Assembly (NCBI GenBank): GCA_013391385.1
Contig: JACBFI010000011.1
Coordinates: 25,988 to 89,987 of the forward strand
From: Sediminibacterium sp. Gen4
GTDB taxonomy: Bacteria; Bacteroidota; Bacteroidia; Chitinophagales; Chitinophagaceae
Length of the DNA: 64,000 nt
Direction of reading: 5' to 3'
Shown in pieces: positions 34,521 through 42,724 of the stretch. The translations under genes were made by a program, and so were the position numbers. The notes under the pieces are model-generated. The model had not been told where the DNA came from. It saw only the letters and a list, made by a program, of their open reading frames with translations, and did not search any database. Every line of letters begins with the position of its first letter. Positions within the stretch are counted from its first letter, which is position 1.

Positions 34521-35352
34521 TACCAGTTAATTTTTCAAAGTAGTACAGCAAACTGTCTTTTAAAGAAAACTTCTTTTTAGTAATATCGAGTTCAACTTTC
34601 CAATTTTGCTTGGCAATTCTTTCATGCATAACAGCCGGGTGTGTGCCCGTAAATTTTTGTAATGAATCGAATTCATCATAGTTCCAGAAATCAGGCGACT
34701 TCATCATTTCCTCCAGCTTTTGATCAGAATGCCAGAGCTTACTAAAGTTTTTTATTTTTTTCATCATCTGCTCCGGACTCTTTACCCAACCATAGTGATA
34801 CACATAAGCATCTACGGGTTTTACCCATAGTTTTCTTTCACCAACTCTAAAGCCTTGCGCATCTTTATAAGAAGTAATTTTTTTATCATTTCGAATGATC
34901 CTTACTTCATGATCATACCATTTTCTACTGTCGCCTATATAATCATAGGTTCCATAAAAGTGTAGATATTTAAATACCAGCCCTTCTACTCGTTGATCAT
35001 CCTTGTATTGTAAACAGGTCTTACGAATAATATCATGGTATTGCTCATGTACCGCTTCATCACCCTGTATATAAAATGCCCAATCACTTTCCGGATCAAT
35101 CAATTGAAAAGCTTTATTGGTTTCAACAGCTAATACGGTACCACCTGTACGTAAATTTTTATCCCAAACAGAATGATGGATTTTAATCTTCGGGTCATTG
35201 ATGGACTGCATGAGTGCAAGGGTAGCATCATCAGAATCCCCGATCAGAATAATCATTTCATCTACCACCGGTAAAATAGAGCGGATCGCTTCTACGATCG
35301 GATAATCATTCAATACCGCATTCTTGATAATGGTAAACCCCGAAATCTTCAT
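34480..35352 (-). CDS. Glycosyltransferase, family 2-like
   Basis: The 290-residue protein starts MKISGFTIIKNAVLNDYPIV, then EAIRSILPVVDEMIILIGDSDD, typical of a subgroup of GT2 enzymes that keep the fold but have a shortened nucleotide-binding motif. FYIQGDEAVHEQYHDII holds the likely metal-binding acidic residue. The start at 35352 is preferred over upstream codons because it opens directly with the first beta strand. It converges on and overlaps (41 nt) the O-antigen ligase-like gene, which marks a compact glycan locus. Confidence 0.8.
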   Translation of the reverse strand: MKISGFTIIKNAVLNDYPIVEAIRSILPVVDEMIILIGDSDDATLALMQSINDPKIKIHHSVWDKNLRTGGTVLAVETNKAFQLIDPESDWAFYIQGDEAVHEQYHDIIRKTCLQYKDDQRVEGLVFKYLHFYGTYDYIGDSRKWYDHEVRIIRNDKKITSYKDAQGFRVGERKLWVKPVDAYVYHYGWVKSPEQMMKKIKNFSKLWHSDQKLEEMMKSPDFWNYDEFDSLQKFTGTHPAVMHERIAKQNWKVELDITKKKFSLKDSLLYYFEKLTGIRPFDFRNYRILK

Positions 35353-35485
35353 AACACAAAGTAAAGAGGAAATAGATGATACAAGAAACAAAACACAAGT
35401 ATTCAAGAAAACAGGGATATGAATCCTTAGACGCTATTTGTCGGATAAAGGCTATTTCCCTTATTTCGTATTGTATTGAAATACT

Positions 35486-36127
35486 ATGACCAATTTTATT
35501 CCCATTTTCCCATTAGGTGTTGTTGTTTTTCCGGGTGAGCAATTGAACCTGCATATTTTTGAACCTCGGTATAGACAATTGATCCAAGATTGTTTTGGTG
35601 AAAAACGATCCTTTGGTATTCCCATTGTATTGAAGAATAATGTTTCTGAGATGGGTACATTGGTTACCATTACTGAAATTGTTCAAGTGCACAAGGACGG
35701 AAAAATGGATATCCGAACACGTGGAGAAAAGGTGTTCAGGATGTTGGAACTCGTAAAAACCATTCCCGAAAAACTGTATAGTGGCGCTATCGTTCATTAT
35801 CCCGATAATGATGAAAGACAAAATAGTAAACTCACTGCTCAAGTGATTGCCGGTATCAGAGAGCTACATAAACTCATTCAGGTGAGTAAAGATTTTAAAA
35901 AATCAGATGATGAATTGTGCAGTTATGATCTGGCACATCATGCCGGACTTTCACTCGAGGAAGAATATGAATTATTGGGGTTGTTGCATGAATCACAACG
36001 ACTGGAATATCTGAAACAACATTTATCAAAAGTTTTGCCTGTTCTTGCCGGCATGGAATCTTTAAAAGAACGCATACAACTCAATGGTCATTTTAGAGAA
36101 CTGAAAGGCTTTAACTTTGACCTATAA
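35486..36127 (+). CDS. LON N-terminal substrate-binding domain protein
   Basis: The 213-residue protein consists of a single LON_substr_bdg domain: FIPIFPLGVVVFPGEQLNLH, IFEPRYRQLIQDC, then helical RLEYLKQHLSKVLPVLAGME. No AAA or protease domain follows. Stand-alone versions are common in bacteria, function unknown, possibly protein quality control. It is 8 nt upstream of coaX and probably heads that operon. Confidence 0.88.
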   Translation: MTNFIPIFPLGVVVFPGEQLNLHIFEPRYRQLIQDCFGEKRSFGIPIVLKNNVSEMGTLVTITEIVQVHKDGKMDIRTRGEKVFRMLELVKTIPEKLYSGAIVHYPDNDERQNSKLTAQVIAGIRELHKLIQVSKDFKKSDDELCSYDLAHHAGLSLEEEYELLGLLHESQRLEYLKQHLSKVLPVLAGMESLKERIQLNGHFRELKGFNFDL

Positions 36128-36135
36128 ACCCATCT

Positions 36136-36870
36136 ATGTATACCAGCTTATGTTTTGATTTTGGCAATACGCGTTTGAAGTGCGCTGTATTTGAGGGTAA
36201 AGAACTCAAAGAAGTACTTGTGCTGGAGAATGATGATACCGATACAGTAGCTGCTATTCTGGATCAGTATCAACCCAAAAAAGCCATTCTTTCTTCAGTC
36301 ATCAATCATCATTCCGGCTTAGAAACACTACTGTCTGAAAGAACAGGCTTTCATAAACTCGGACATACCAGCAAACTGCCTTTCACCACACCGGTAGGTA
36401 AGCCTGAAACAATTGGTGCAGACAGATTGGCCATTTGTGCTGCGGCAGTGGACCTATTCCCCAATGGGCATAACCTGGCTATCGGATTGGGTACCTGTAT
36501 TACGTATAATTACATCAATAAGTCACGCGAATTTTTGGGTGGCAGCATTTCACCGGGTATGACCATGCGTTTCAGGGCTATGCATGAACAAACCGCCTTA
36601 TTGCCTATGGTTGAGCCTGATCATCACTTCCCTTTGATCGGTTTTGACACCAAAACCAACCTCCAGAGCGGTGTAATCATGGGAATGGCTAAGGAAATTG
36701 ATGGAATTATTGATGCTTATGCATTGAAATTCAACAACTTTAACGTGCTATTAACCGGGGGGGATATGGCTTTTTTTGTACCACATCTAAAAAACAGGAT
36801 ATTTGCCGACCCTTATCTAATTTTTAAAGGCCTGTATGCGATTTGTGAGCACAACATTACTGAGATTTAG
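36136..36870 (+). CDS. coaX: Type III pantothenate kinase
   Basis: The 244-residue protein has the ASKHA-fold phosphate motif CFDFGNTRLKCAVFEG, the family motif GADRLAICAAAVDLFP, LAIGLGTCITYNYIN, GGSISPGMTMRFRAMHEQTA and LQSGVIMGMAKEIDG. It carries out the first step of coenzyme A synthesis. A run of seven G (about 36757-36763) lies inside the coding sequence near the C-terminus. The last 35 nt overlap the following outer-membrane-protein gene, indicating translational coupling. Confidence 0.93.
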   Translation: MYTSLCFDFGNTRLKCAVFEGKELKEVLVLENDDTDTVAAILDQYQPKKAILSSVINHHSGLETLLSERTGFHKLGHTSKLPFTTPVGKPETIGADRLAICAAAVDLFPNGHNLAIGLGTCITYNYINKSREFLGGSISPGMTMRFRAMHEQTALLPMVEPDHHFPLIGFDTKTNLQSGVIMGMAKEIDGIIDAYALKFNNFNVLLTGGDMAFFVPHLKNRIFADPYLIFKGLYAICEHNITEI

Positions 36871-38209
36871 TTTAACCATTCTGATCACCGGATTTACCCT
36901 GCTTCAAACGAACGCTCAGGAGAATTCACCCTTCACTCGTTATGGACTGGGTGAAACTTTCAACAGTTTACATGCGATCAATCGGGCTATGGGCGGACTC
37001 AGTGCTGCTTATTCTGATGGTATCAATAATAATGTGGGACAGGCGGTGAATTTTATGAATCCGGCTACGTATTCCAATTATTTCATGGTATCCTATGATA
37101 TCGGATTAACCATCGATACCAGGAATCTAAGAAGTGAAAATCCATCTGGCAAGTTTCGATCTAATTATTTCTATCCATCTTATCTGGCAGTAGGTATGCC
37201 ATTAAAAAGAACCAAAGGTCTGGGTATGGCATTTGGTATCAGACCTGTTACACGCATCAACTACTCAGTTGTGAACAGAGAAAGAGTAGCAGGTGATAGT
37301 CTTGCTACTATTTTTGAAGGATCAGGAGGATTGAATCAGGCATTTGTAGGAATTGGAAAAAAATGGAAAAACCTCAGTATTGGTTTTAATACCGGTTTCA
37401 ATTTTGGAAGAAGAGAAATCTCTACTAAAAAGATTTTCTTGAGTGATACAGCTTTCTTTTTCCAGTCGAATTCATCTACCATTACCACTTTCAATAAGGC
37501 TTTTTTGAATACAGGTTTCCAATATGAATTCTTGTTAAAGAAGCGAGTGGATCAGAAAACAAATGTTACCAATAATTATTTTTTAAGATTGGGAGGTACT
37601 TATAGTCTGAATCAAAATATGTCTGCTTCTCAGGATCAGAAAAGAGAAACTTATACTGAATCTGTAGCCGGTGATATTACGATTGATACAGTTTCAGTTA
37701 TTAATAATATTAAAGGCACTATTGTACTACCATCCACTTATGCGGCTGGTATTACTTTTCATAAAACATCCAGCAATAACCGCGGTACTTTTGAAATGTG
37801 GTCGATAGGTGCAGAATATACCAGCACACAATGGAGCCAGTATCGTTTTTACAATCAGCCTGATCAGTTAGTGAACAGCTGGCAATTAAAAGTAGGCGCT
37901 CAACTCGCACCAGATCCGTTGAATGGTAGAAATTACTGGAGTAATGTGAATTATCGCGTGGGGGCTTTTATTGGTAAAGACTATATCAATCCGGATGGTA
38001 ATGGTCTTAAAACATCAGGCTTTTCATTGGGTGCCGGATTCCCCATTAAGAAATGGAATAATTATGATCGTCAATTTACCATCCTGAATACTGCTTTACA
38101 ATTTGGGAAGCGTGGTACAGGCGTAAATAATATCACTGAAAGTTATGCTCAGTTTACTTTGGGTATGAGCTTAACTGATATCTGGTTCCAGAAACGCAGG
38201 TATGATTAA
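36836..38209 (+). CDS. Outer-membrane beta-barrel protein of unknown function
   Basis: The 457-residue protein has a signal peptide (about 1-27, ending LLQTNAQ) followed by ENSPFTRYGLGETFNSLHAI and NRAMGGLSAAYSDG. This is the start seen in a Bacteroidota family related to FadL/PorV-type barrels. Many amphipathic strands follow, ending in ESYAQFTLGMSLTDIWFQKR. It starts inside coaX and overlaps lptC by 8 nt. The arrangement coaX - barrel - lptC suggests a link to envelope lipid or LPS transport, which is inference. Confidence 0.75.
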   Translation: MRFVSTTLLRFSLTILITGFTLLQTNAQENSPFTRYGLGETFNSLHAINRAMGGLSAAYSDGINNNVGQAVNFMNPATYSNYFMVSYDIGLTIDTRNLRSENPSGKFRSNYFYPSYLAVGMPLKRTKGLGMAFGIRPVTRINYSVVNRERVAGDSLATIFEGSGGLNQAFVGIGKKWKNLSIGFNTGFNFGRREISTKKIFLSDTAFFFQSNSSTITTFNKAFLNTGFQYEFLLKKRVDQKTNVTNNYFLRLGGTYSLNQNMSASQDQKRETYTESVAGDITIDTVSVINNIKGTIVLPSTYAAGITFHKTSSNNRGTFEMWSIGAEYTSTQWSQYRFYNQPDQLVNSWQLKVGAQLAPDPLNGRNYWSNVNYRVGAFIGKDYINPDGNGLKTSGFSLGAGFPIKKWNNYDRQFTILNTALQFGKRGTGVNNITESYAQFTLGMSLTDIWFQKRRYD

Positions 38210-38792
38210 TCATCAGCAACATATTAAACACCTACTCACAGCCTGCTTGTTGGGCTGTGTTTTTTTATTGGCCTGTGAAAATGATGTCAATGATGTAAAA
38301 GCTTTAGGGAAAAAGTTACCAGCCATCGAGGAGGGAAAAAACATCGAAAGCTTTTTAAGTCAGAATGGAAAAATTGGAGCTAAATTAACAGCACCTTTAC
38401 TATTACGCTATCAAGGTGATAGCGCCAGAAAAACAGAATTCCCGAATTCTTTGTTTGTAGAGTTTTATGATGATAGCATGAAAGTAGAAAGCAAGCTATC
38501 TGCTAAATATGGCCGTTACTTACAAAATGAAAGCAAAGTATACCTGAGAGATCAGGTGGTCATTTATAATGTAAAAGGAGATACCCTGTATTGCGACGAG
38601 TTATATTGGGATCAAAATCTGGCACAGTTTTATACCTCTACACCTGTTACTTTAATTCAAAATTATCCTTATAAACAAAAGGGAAGATATGCGAATGGAT
38701 TTCGCTCCAATCAAGATCTAACCGACATCACCTTCTTCAACATTCAACCCGGCAGCTTTGCCATTGTTCCTGATAGCACTTTCAATCAATAA
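38202..38792 (+). CDS. lptC: LPS export lipoprotein LptC
   Basis: The 196-residue protein has a lipoprotein signal (GCVFLLAC, Cys about 25) and an LptC-type beta-jellyroll: LFVEFYDDSMKVESKLSAKY, GRYLQNESKVYLRDQVVIYN, GDTLYCDELYWDQNLAQFYT. LptC hands LPS from LptBFG to LptA. Unlike the proteobacterial form it is lipid-anchored, as usual in Bacteroidota. LptB, F, G and A are not in the window. Confidence 0.85.
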   Translation: MINHQQHIKHLLTACLLGCVFLLACENDVNDVKALGKKLPAIEEGKNIESFLSQNGKIGAKLTAPLLLRYQGDSARKTEFPNSLFVEFYDDSMKVESKLSAKYGRYLQNESKVYLRDQVVIYNVKGDTLYCDELYWDQNLAQFYTSTPVTLIQNYPYKQKGRYANGFRSNQDLTDITFFNIQPGSFAIVPDSTFNQ

Positions 38793-38905
38793 AAATTAAT
38801 TTTTATTTGATAGACAGGCAACGTTTTACGTTTTATATACATCATTAGTCCGTTGCATCATCAAACGATGAGCAACGATGCATTTTTTGATGTAAATATT
38901 CGTCT

Positions 38906-39349
38906 ATGCGACTCCGTAAAATCCAATTATCATTAGCGCTTATTTTTTTGCTGTCATGTAAAGCTTACCGACCTGTTACTTATGTAGTTTTTAACAATGA
39001 GAGTAAGGAAAAAATAGATTTCAGTATTGTTATGAACGATCGAGAGAAAAATAAAAATCTCTCCCCCAGGCAATACCAGGCTAAACCCGGGTTACAAGAA
39101 ATACCCGTAAGAGAATTTAGAAAAGGTATCTATGCCTTACAAATCAATACCCATAATGGCCAGCAATCCAAATCATTACCCTTGCGATTGGATAGCGATA
39201 GATGGGTAATGGTTACTTATATTCATGAAGATTCTTTAACCATACAGAAGAAGTTCGGAATTGTAGATACAGGTATGCTAAAGAAAGTTGCCGGGAAATA
39301 CTCAGGTATCGATATGTATATCGAAAACAGACGACCCCCTAATTTATAA
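38906..39349 (+). CDS. Small lipoprotein of unknown function
   Basis: The 147-residue protein has a signal with lipobox LLSC (Cys about 18) and a beta-rich body with VTYVVFNNESKEKIDFSIVM and GIYALQINTHNGQQSKSLPL, reminiscent of small transthyretin-like or DUF4369-like sandwich domains. I do not recognise a family. It lies alone, with a strong terminator 23 nt downstream. Confidence 0.65.
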   Translation: MRLRKIQLSLALIFLLSCKAYRPVTYVVFNNESKEKIDFSIVMNDREKNKNLSPRQYQAKPGLQEIPVREFRKGIYALQINTHNGQQSKSLPLRLDSDRWVMVTYIHEDSLTIQKKFGIVDTGMLKKVAGKYSGIDMYIENRRPPNL

Positions 39350-39371
39350 ACCTGCCGCATTACGATTGATC

Positions 39372-39421
39372 AAGCCGATCATTCAGGGTCTTTTATAAGA
39401 AAGACCCTGAATGATCGGCTT
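39372..39421. terminator. Perfect 22-bp hairpin terminator
   Basis: The arms AAGCCGATCATTCAGGGTCT.. and ..AGACCCTGAATGATCGGCTT are exact reverse complements (22 bp including TT/AA) with a 6-nt loop. It follows the lipoprotein gene on the plus strand. Confidence 0.88.
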
Positions 39422-39498
39422 AATCTTTTATACCTCTCAATCAAAATAATTAAATAAATTCATAGCTCGATTGCTTATCCAACCAACAACTGATTTTT

Positions 39499-40977
39499 AT
39501 GAAAAAAAACTCCAAAAAGAAACAGCAAGAAATTGTTTCACAGGATGATTCTAGAAGAAAATTTCTCAAAAATGGTTTAACTGCTTTAGCAGGCTTTTAC
39601 ATTGTTCCTCGCAGTGTACTAGGTCGCGGTTTTGTTGCGCCGAGTGACAAACTTCAAATTGCCGGTATTGGGGCAGGAGGTAAAGGTGAGAGTGATATCT
39701 ATAGTTTTTTCAAAAGCGGAAAAGCAGATATCGCCTTTCTCTGTGATGTAGACAGCAGACAAACCGGTAAAAGTCGAGAGCGGTATCCAAAAGCCAAAGT
39801 GTATGAAGACTACCGAGAAATGTTGGATAAGGAACATAAGAATATAGATGCGGTATCTGTTTCTACTCCAGATCATATGCATGCCGTACAAGCCATGGCT
39901 GCAATGCAACTGGGTAAACATGTATATGTTCAGAAACCATTGACACACGACATCTATGAAGCACGTATGCTTACCCAGGCAGCTCACCGTTATAAAGTGG
40001 TGACACAAATGGGCAACCAAGGTGCATCAGGCGATGGTGTTCGACAGTTGGTAGATTGGTACAATGCAGGTTTAATTGGTGATGTACATACGGTTTATTG
40101 TTACACAGACAGACCCGTATGGCCACAAGGTATCCAGTGGTCGAAAAATACGTTACCCGTACCTAAAGAATTGAACTGGGATCTTTGGTTGGGGACAGCG
40201 CCATATAAAGATTATGTAGACAATCTCGTTCCATTCAACTGGCGTGGTTGGTGGGATTATGGTACAGGCGCACTTGGAGATATGGCATGTCATATCATGG
40301 CACCAGCATTTGCGGTATTGGGGCTTGGTTATCCTGAATCTGCAGAATGTAGTGTAGCCAAACGTTATGAAAGAAACTGGAATGCAGTGTATGCACCTGA
40401 ATGCGGACCTCTTGCTTCTCATATCATCTTAAAGTTCAAAGGACAGAACGGCAAACCTGATCTAACCATGCATTGGATGGATGGTGGTATTCAACCCGAA
40501 CGTCCGGCAGAATTGGGACCCAATGAAATGATGGGCGATGGTGGTAATGGTACCATCTTTATCGGTACCAAAGGAAAGATGATGTGTGGCACTTATGGAG
40601 CGATTCCTAATTTATTACCAACCAGCTTAACCAAGACCACACAAGTACCTCAAACCATTGCCAGGGTTCCAAATGGCGATAATGGGCACTATGCAGCATG
40701 GGTAGAAGCTGCTATTGCCGGCTATGGTTCCGAAGCTGCTAAAAACCTCAGTTCTAATTTCGATGTAGCCGGACCACTTACTGAAAGTGTACTCATGGGT
40801 AACTTAGCGATTCGTAGTTATGACCTTCAGAAGAAAATGGAAAACGGACGTACCACATACCCAGGTCGTAATATTAGATTAGTATGGGATGGTCCGAACA
40901 TGAAGATCACCAACTTCGACGAAGCCAATCAGTTTGTGAGAAGACAGTATAGAGAGGGGTGGAGTTTAGGAGTTTAA
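39499..40977 (+). CDS. Tat-exported Gfo/Idh/MocA-family oxidoreductase
   Basis: The 492-residue protein has a twin-arginine signal (SRRKFLKNGLTALAGFYIVP) and a Rossmann domain (IAGIGAGGKGESDIYSF). The conserved lysine segment VQKPLTHDIYEARML and a long C-terminal alpha/beta domain with GWWDYGTGALGDMACHIM follow. Family members oxidise sugars with NAD(P), and exported forms carry their cofactor through Tat. It opens the redox sugar locus. Nearby GMC and DUF1080 genes suggest action on 3-keto-sugars or glycosides, which is inference. Confidence 0.9.
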   Translation: MKKNSKKKQQEIVSQDDSRRKFLKNGLTALAGFYIVPRSVLGRGFVAPSDKLQIAGIGAGGKGESDIYSFFKSGKADIAFLCDVDSRQTGKSRERYPKAKVYEDYREMLDKEHKNIDAVSVSTPDHMHAVQAMAAMQLGKHVYVQKPLTHDIYEARMLTQAAHRYKVVTQMGNQGASGDGVRQLVDWYNAGLIGDVHTVYCYTDRPVWPQGIQWSKNTLPVPKELNWDLWLGTAPYKDYVDNLVPFNWRGWWDYGTGALGDMACHIMAPAFAVLGLGYPESAECSVAKRYERNWNAVYAPECGPLASHIILKFKGQNGKPDLTMHWMDGGIQPERPAELGPNEMMGDGGNGTIFIGTKGKMMCGTYGAIPNLLPTSLTKTTQVPQTIARVPNGDNGHYAAWVEAAIAGYGSEAAKNLSSNFDVAGPLTESVLMGNLAIRSYDLQKKMENGRTTYPGRNIRLVWDGPNMKITNFDEANQFVRRQYREGWSLGV

Positions 40978-40979
40978 AA

Positions 40980-41085
40980 AACAGAAAAATAAGGAATAAG
41001 AAATAGGAAATAAAAAAGGAATGAGGAATTGTAAAAAGCTACACTTTCTCATTCCTTATTTTTTATTCCTTATTTCTCTGTTTCT
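40980..41085. repeat. Intergenic inverted repeat of GGAATAAG/AAATAAG words
   Basis: The left arm (ACAGAAAAATAAGGAATAAG.. to about 41025) pairs with the right arm (41048-41085, ..ATTCCTTATTTCTCTGTTTC). It fills the whole space between two convergent stop codons and probably terminates in both directions. Confidence 0.78.
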
Positions 41086-41958
41086 TCAGATTTCAAACTT
41101 GCTCATATACTCTGCATTCGCCTTTGCACTATCCATAGGATTGGTTCCGGTGAACGCTTCTTGTTCTACGATAAATGTTTTCATTCCGTATTTAGATCCT
41201 TCACTTAAGATCGATTTGAAATCAATGGTTCCTTTTCCAATTTGGCAAGATTCATTTCCTTTATCTGTTTTGGTCAGGTCTTTTACATGACACAAACGGA
41301 AACGATGCGGATATTTTTTGAACCATGCTTTAGGATCTTCTCCTGCAGCAACCACCCAGTAAATATCCATTTCAAAATCAACCAAATCTTTATCTGTTCC
41401 TTCCATCATCACTACTTGCGGAACTTGTCCGTCTAATACTTTAAAAGAATAATCATGATTATGATAAGCGAAACGAATACCATTCTTCTTAGCGATCTCA
41501 CCGCACTTATTGAATTCATCATTGAAGCGTTTGAAATCATCGATTGATTTTTGTGGACCTTTCCATGGACAAATCAAATATGACATACCAATCTCAGCAG
41601 CTTCAGCAGCTTTTCTTTCAAAATCTACTGTATTGTTACAATGAGAAGAAACGATCTTCATTCCCAGATCATCCATGTATTTTTTGAATTCAGTATTCTT
41701 CATTCCCCAAAAAAATCCTTTTGGACCTTCAAAGCTTTCAATCTGTTTATATCCATAAGAAGAAAGTTTGGCAAGCGTGTCTTTAGCATCAGCAAACAAT
41801 GCTTCTTTCACAGTCCATAACTGAATCCCAAAAGAGCCGATAGGTTTATAAGGAGCCAGCGAGCTTAAAAAAGAAGACGATTTACCTGCAAAAGGCAAAG
41901 ACGCAGCCAGTGCTGCAAATCCCGTATTGCGAAGAAATTCTCTACGATTGGTTGACAT
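41086..41958 (-). CDS. Tat-exported sugar phosphate isomerase/epimerase (TIM barrel)
   Basis: The 290-residue protein starts with a twin-arginine signal (NRREFLRNTGFAALAASLPF). The xylose-isomerase-like barrel has IGSFGIQLWTVKEALFADAK, VSSHCNNTVDFERKAA, RFAYHNHDYSFKVLDG, VDFEMDIYWVVAAGEDP and FIVEQEAFTGTNPMDSA, with His, Asp and Glu metal ligands at the strand ends. In this locus it probably rearranges or eliminates oxidised sugars. It is the last gene of the minus-strand run 45415 to 41086. Confidence 0.88.
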   Translation of the reverse strand: MSTNRREFLRNTGFAALAASLPFAGKSSSFLSSLAPYKPIGSFGIQLWTVKEALFADAKDTLAKLSSYGYKQIESFEGPKGFFWGMKNTEFKKYMDDLGMKIVSSHCNNTVDFERKAAEAAEIGMSYLICPWKGPQKSIDDFKRFNDEFNKCGEIAKKNGIRFAYHNHDYSFKVLDGQVPQVVMMEGTDKDLVDFEMDIYWVVAAGEDPKAWFKKYPHRFRLCHVKDLTKTDKGNESCQIGKGTIDFKSILSEGSKYGMKTFIVEQEAFTGTNPMDSAKANAEYMSKFEI

Positions 41959-41978
41959 GGTGAAAATTTTAATTATGG

Positions 41979-42071
41979 AAAAGAAAAGTCAAAAATCAAA
42001 AGTAAAAAGTCAAAAGTGAAAAGAAGCTTGCACTATCATTTCTAACTTTTGACTTTTGAATTTTTACTTTT
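41979..42071. repeat. Intergenic inverted repeat of AAAAGTCAAAAATCAAAAG words
   Basis: The left arm (41979-42025) and right arm (42044-42071) are reverse complements built of GTCAAAA and GTAAAAA words. It lies between two genes of the same minus-strand operon, directly after the stop of the upstream gene. Confidence 0.72.
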
Positions 42072-42077
42072 ATTTAA

Positions 42078-42644
42078 TTAAGTGGCCCAAGCTTTATCCC
42101 CCTTATTATAAGGAATACAGCCCTCATATTTACCCGGTACTGCTACATAACGCAAAGCTTTAGTAGCACCTACTTCTGAAGTAAAGAAACCTAACAGTGT
42201 AAGCTCTTTCATCATTCGGAAATAATGATTCGGGTCTTCTGGTTTTTTATTTTGTTGGTATTCTTTGGCTTCTTTATCCAAGGCTACCAATAATTCATGA
42301 CGTTGTTCGGGTGTACTCTCTATGAATGATTTGCCATTCTTTTGCTGGCTGGCTTCATTGAGTTTCTTGATTCCTTCTTTGAAGATGGTCTGGTCTTTTG
42401 CTTCATAACAATCAGCTACATACACAGACATAAATTCTCCAACCTTGGCTTCTTTAGCACCCGGGGTACTGGTAGCAGGTAAAATGGTTTCTCCTACTTC
42501 ATTGAGGAAACTGATATCGTCAGGCGAAAAGCTAATACCACTTTCGCTTCCACTGGATTTACAACCCATCAGGAAAGCACTGGAGCCAATAATGGTTCCA
42601 CCAAGCAGCAAGGCAACGCTGGAAAGGGCTTCTCTTCTATTCAT
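42078..42644 (-). CDS. Gluconate 2-dehydrogenase subunit 3-family protein (Tat small subunit of the GMC oxidoreductase)
   Basis: The 188-residue protein has a Tat-type leader with a possible lipobox (MNRREALSSVALLLGGTIIG, then FLMGC). The body matches subunit 3: FLNEVGETILPATSTPGAKE, VADCYEAKDQTIFKEGI and the C-terminal LTLLGFFTSEVGATKALRYV. Such subunits carry the catalytic GMC partner, which lacks its own signal, through the Tat system and stabilise it. The GMC gene directly upstream (42724-44403) indeed has no signal peptide. Confidence 0.92.
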   Translation of the reverse strand: MNRREALSSVALLLGGTIIGSSAFLMGCKSSGSESGISFSPDDISFLNEVGETILPATSTPGAKEAKVGEFMSVYVADCYEAKDQTIFKEGIKKLNEASQQKNGKSFIESTPEQRHELLVALDKEAKEYQQNKKPEDPNHYFRMMKELTLLGFFTSEVGATKALRYVAVPGKYEGCIPYNKGDKAWAT

Positions 42645-42657
42645 GGTCTTTGTTTTT

Positions 42658-42724
42658 AGTGAGAAGTCAGTAGTGAGAAGTGAGTAATACTTTTATTGAC
42701 TACTCACTATTCACTACTCACTAT
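42658..42724. repeat. Intergenic inverted repeat of AGTAGTGAGAAGTGAG words
   Basis: The arms 42658-42690 and 42695-42724 are made of GTGAGAAG and TCACTACTCA words with a 4-nt centre. It sits between the GMC and subunit-3 genes. Confidence 0.78.

Noticed and set aside
36757-36763. G7 run inside coaX as a phase-variation switch
   Set aside because: Seven residues is short for frequent slippage and coaX is a core metabolic gene whose switching off would be costly.
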